Below are positions 14,776-16,960 of a stretch of DNA of 16,960 nucleotides, one piece after another. The first letter of the stretch is position 1. Every line of letters begins with the position of its first letter. Below the pieces are notes generated by a model that was not told where the DNA came from, searched no databases, and worked only from the letters and a program-made list of their open reading frames with translations. This DNA is from Promethearchaeota archaeon (GTDB lineage Archaea > Asgardarchaeota > Lokiarchaeia > Sigynarchaeales > SOKP01), in NCBI GenBank assembly GCA_019057735.1, contig JAHLWV010000022.1, positions 1 to 16,960 on the forward strand. Direction: 5' to 3'. Made by a program: the position numbers and the translations under genes.

Positions 14776-16611
14776 ATGATCGAAAATCGTATTTTATTAA
14801 CAACGCCTACTTATCCTTATCCCACTCTACCCGCTAATGATTCTTTAACGGATGCTACTGGGCAAAGGTTTACAAAGGGAGATGATATATTTACTTTAAT
14901 ATCTCACACTCATTGCTACGCAAATCACATTTTAGCTCAAAATATCAGTAAACCAGCAACTTTATTAGAATATCCTCGATGGAAAGATTTTATAAAAGAA
15001 GTTGATAAAGGTTACAGCATCATCGGAATAAGCGCCTACCCCCCTCATCTAGATAACGTTATGAAAATGTGCCAATACATCCGTGATACCACTCCGGACA
15101 CAACAATTATGTTAGGTTCTTACGCTGCTCAAGCGTTTAACGCCAAGTACGACGAAGTCACTCAAAAAAAATACGTTGATCACGTCGTGAAAGGAGAAGG
15201 CGTAAAGTTTCTTCGAAACTTTTTAGGAGAAGATATCGATCAACCAATAGAGCAAAAATTGATGCCAAAATGTGGCGGTGCTCCTCAATTTATAACTAAG
15301 TACCCTATAGGTAACATAGGATTCGTAGTGACTGGATTGGGCTGCCCCGGAGGGTGTGATTTTTGTTCTTCAACAGAAATGTTTGGATTTAAACGAATTG
15401 AACTGTTAACACCTAAAGAATTTGTATCACACATTTATTCGTACCATAAGCATTTTCCCGATGTCCGTTTAATTTTTGCTATAGAGGAGGATCATTTTCG
15501 CCATCCAGAATATTTATTTGAGACGAAAAAATATTGGGAGTCTAGTCCAAAAGTAGTTGAAACTTTAGACTGGCTTGCTTTTGGCTCTGTGGATCATATC
15601 TATAATTTTGCTCAAAAATACGGATGGGAAACTATTGCTGAAATTGGTATAGGGGCAATTTTTATTGGAGTAGAATCAAAATTCGCTGGAGAACATGGAT
15701 ACACTAAACGAAAGGAAGTGGATGCCCGTATGGTCTTCGATAAGCTCCATTCAATGGGGATACGGACGCTAGGAGCTTGGATTTGCGGTTGGGACTTCCA
15801 TAATCATTCAAACATCTACGAGGACCTTAATTATTTCGTTGCATGTTATCCTACCTATCAACAATTAACCAGATTGTCTCCATTCCCCGGAACTGTATTA
15901 TACGAGAAATTGATGGAACAAAATAGAGTAAGAGATGTTCCATGGGAGGATGTTCATTTTTGGAGTGGATCACAAGAGAATCTCAATTTAGAGACTCATG
16001 AAACTCTTAATTTAACGGAATATGGGTACGATCTGCTCTATAAAACGTGGGGGCCATCAATCCTTCGCAAATTAGATGTAACTTTGAATGGATATGAGTT
16101 TTGCCTTAGTTCCGACAATCCCATTATGCGAGACCATAAGTCTCTATTTTTCAAACAACACGCTGCTCTATTATGGACTTCAATCGAAACTATGGATCGA
16201 TTTGCTCCAAATGGAGTAGTTAGGAGGAGAGTTCGAAAAACTGACGAAAAATATCGGCGTTTAATTGGTGAACCGACTCCTGTTATGGAATATTTAAGCA
16301 AGATTACCGAGAAACGAGCAAAAAAGTTCAAAATCAAAAATTTAATGGACCCCTTCAATCGATATCCAAAAGAGGAACCGTTTAAAAAATATTTATACGA
16401 CAAGGATGAATCTACAAAGGATAAACGTATTCCTTACAAAACAATTGAACCTACTAAGAAACCATTCGCAATGAAATGGTCTAAATTTGAATTCCAAGCT
16501 TTTGCCCAAATCCTAAAAATGACTCGAACATTCAACCGCAAAAAAAGTGATCTGAAAGTCGATGATTTCATAATAGAAACCATTAAAAGAAGAAATTTCA
16601 TCGCATTCTAA
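14776..16611 (+). CDS. B12-binding-type radical SAM protein
   Basis: This 611-residue cytoplasmic enzyme has a cobalamin-binding-type N-terminal Rossmann domain (about 1-160, with GYSIIGISAYPP at 79-90 and IMLGSYAAQ followed by VVKGEG) and a radical SAM TIM-barrel. The Fe-S motif is CPGGCDFC (C190, C194, C197), the CxxxCxxC that binds the 4Fe-4S cluster and SAM. IFIGVESKF and LSPFPGTVLYEKL are typical barrel strands of B12-dependent members. The DxHxxG motif of His-on cobalamin is absent, as is usual for this class, so cobalamin binding is predicted but not proved. A basic C-terminal extension of about 170 residues (after 440) carries no motif I know. Family members methylate or rearrange unactivated carbons, including in lipids; the substrate is unknown. 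It has its own TATA box and probably a leaderless message. Confidence 0.88.
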   Translation: MIENRILLTTPTYPYPTLPANDSLTDATGQRFTKGDDIFTLISHTHCYANHILAQNISKPATLLEYPRWKDFIKEVDKGYSIIGISAYPPHLDNVMKMCQYIRDTTPDTTIMLGSYAAQAFNAKYDEVTQKKYVDHVVKGEGVKFLRNFLGEDIDQPIEQKLMPKCGGAPQFITKYPIGNIGFVVTGLGCPGGCDFCSSTEMFGFKRIELLTPKEFVSHIYSYHKHFPDVRLIFAIEEDHFRHPEYLFETKKYWESSPKVVETLDWLAFGSVDHIYNFAQKYGWETIAEIGIGAIFIGVESKFAGEHGYTKRKEVDARMVFDKLHSMGIRTLGAWICGWDFHNHSNIYEDLNYFVACYPTYQQLTRLSPFPGTVLYEKLMEQNRVRDVPWEDVHFWSGSQENLNLETHETLNLTEYGYDLLYKTWGPSILRKLDVTLNGYEFCLSSDNPIMRDHKSLFFKQHAALLWTSIETMDRFAPNGVVRRRVRKTDEKYRRLIGEPTPVMEYLSKITEKRAKKFKIKNLMDPFNRYPKEEPFKKYLYDKDESTKDKRIPYKTIEPTKKPFAMKWSKFEFQAFAQILKMTRTFNRKKSDLKVDDFIIETIKRRNFIAF

Positions 16612-16754
16612 TTTATTTAGAGTATTTAATAACTTCAAGTATTGCTAGAAAAAATCTTCAATTTCAGACTGAAGTAATAAAAAAAAGTTTTAAATACATT
16701 AAAATCAAACACTAATTAAAACTCAAATTAATCAAAATATTTTTAAACAGTAAA

Positions 16755-16898
16755 ATGGAACCTTGGGAAGAATCAGATAAAGAAAAGGAGAAAAAACAGC
16801 GAAAAAAAAATCGGGAAATTATCGCAAAGCGCCTTCTATGCATAATTATGTTTCCAATATTGCTTATGATACTATTTGTAATCATTATACTAATATAG
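16755..16898 (+). CDS. Small tail-anchored-type membrane protein (47 aa)
   Basis: An ATG at 16755 opens a 47-codon frame that ends at TAG 16896-16898. The first 26 residues are highly charged (MEPWEESDKEKEKKQRKK, then NREIIAKR). The rest is one hydrophobic segment of about 20 residues rich in Ile, Leu and Met, ending the protein at ILI. This is the layout of a single-pass C-terminally anchored protein with a basic cytoplasmic face. No family is recognised. It starts 143 bp after the radical SAM gene with no strong Shine-Dalgarno. The opposite-strand frame over the same bases is less protein-like. Archaeal genomes contain many such small membrane proteins; coding is likely but unproved. Confidence 0.6.
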   Translation: MEPWEESDKEKEKKQRKKNREIIAKRLLCIIMFPILLMILFVIIILI

Positions 16899-16960
16899 AA
16901 CATTTTTTGTATATTTCTTCCAAAATCAAGAAAATTTTTTCTAATACCAATATCAGTCAT

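Noticed and set aside
16038..16403. Minus-strand 121-codon frame inside the radical SAM gene
   Set aside because: It is antisense to the C-terminal coding sequence with no family signature.
16712..16960. Minus-strand 82-codon frame at the window end
   Set aside because: It overlaps the more protein-like charged/TM ORF 16755-16898 on the opposite strand and reads as repetitive Ile/Phe/Ser from A/T-rich DNA.
1..16960. CRISPR arrays, tRNA/rRNA genes, IS elements
   Set aside because: No regular repeat-spacer pattern, no tRNA cloverleaf or rRNA-like block and no transposase or integrase motif was found on either strand.

Overview
The window is AT-rich DNA (about one third G+C by eye) that most resembles an archaeon, probably an Asgard (Lokiarchaeia-like) lineage. 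The grounds are a geranylgeranyl-reductase-family flavoprotein, an MglA/Ras-like small GTPase beside an arrestin-fold-like protein, an archaeal TATA box at leaderless spacing, and few Shine-Dalgarno sites. No rRNA, tRNA, CRISPR array, transposase or integrase is visible. The lineage call is inference from gene content, not from a marker gene.

Layout. Positions 9-239 (minus) encode a stand-alone NifU C-terminal (Nfu) Fe-S scaffold. From 482 to 2078 three plus-strand genes follow: a small helical/winged-helix-like protein, a DUF2085-like membrane protein interrupted by an in-frame TGA, and an MglA-type GTPase. The GTPase converges, with a 17-bp gap, on a minus-strand arrestin-like protein (2096-3304). 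A plus-strand pair (3540-5206) encodes a HAD phosphatase and a tandem-GNAT acetyltransferase. On the minus strand a geranylgeranyl reductase homologue (5239-6480) follows a GPH-type sugar transporter (6552-7931). The reductase has an intact Rossmann fold but no ATG, GTG or TTG start in frame.

From 6552 to 13573 lies what looks like a glycan-use locus: a GPH/MFS symporter, a divergent sulfatase, a GH94/GH36-type phosphorylase-like enzyme, and a convergent uroporphyrinogen-decarboxylase-family protein. Neither the sulfatase nor the phosphorylase-like enzyme has a signal peptide. The simplest reading is that a sulfated oligosaccharide is imported whole, then desulfated and cleaved (perhaps phosphorolytically) in the cytoplasm. 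The UroD-family member could act in a corrinoid methyl-transfer or demethylation step, but nothing here proves that.

The right part holds a 42-codon CxxC protein (13674-13802), a 14-codon ORF behind a strong Shine-Dalgarno sequence (13942), a GNAT acetyltransferase (14024-14602), a B12-type radical SAM enzyme (14776-16611) with a good TATA box, and a 47-residue tail-anchored-type membrane protein (16755-16898). The points most worth following are the GTPase/arrestin pair, the TGA-interrupted DUF2085-like gene, the apparent AUU start of the reductase, and the cytoplasmic sulfated-glycan pathway.
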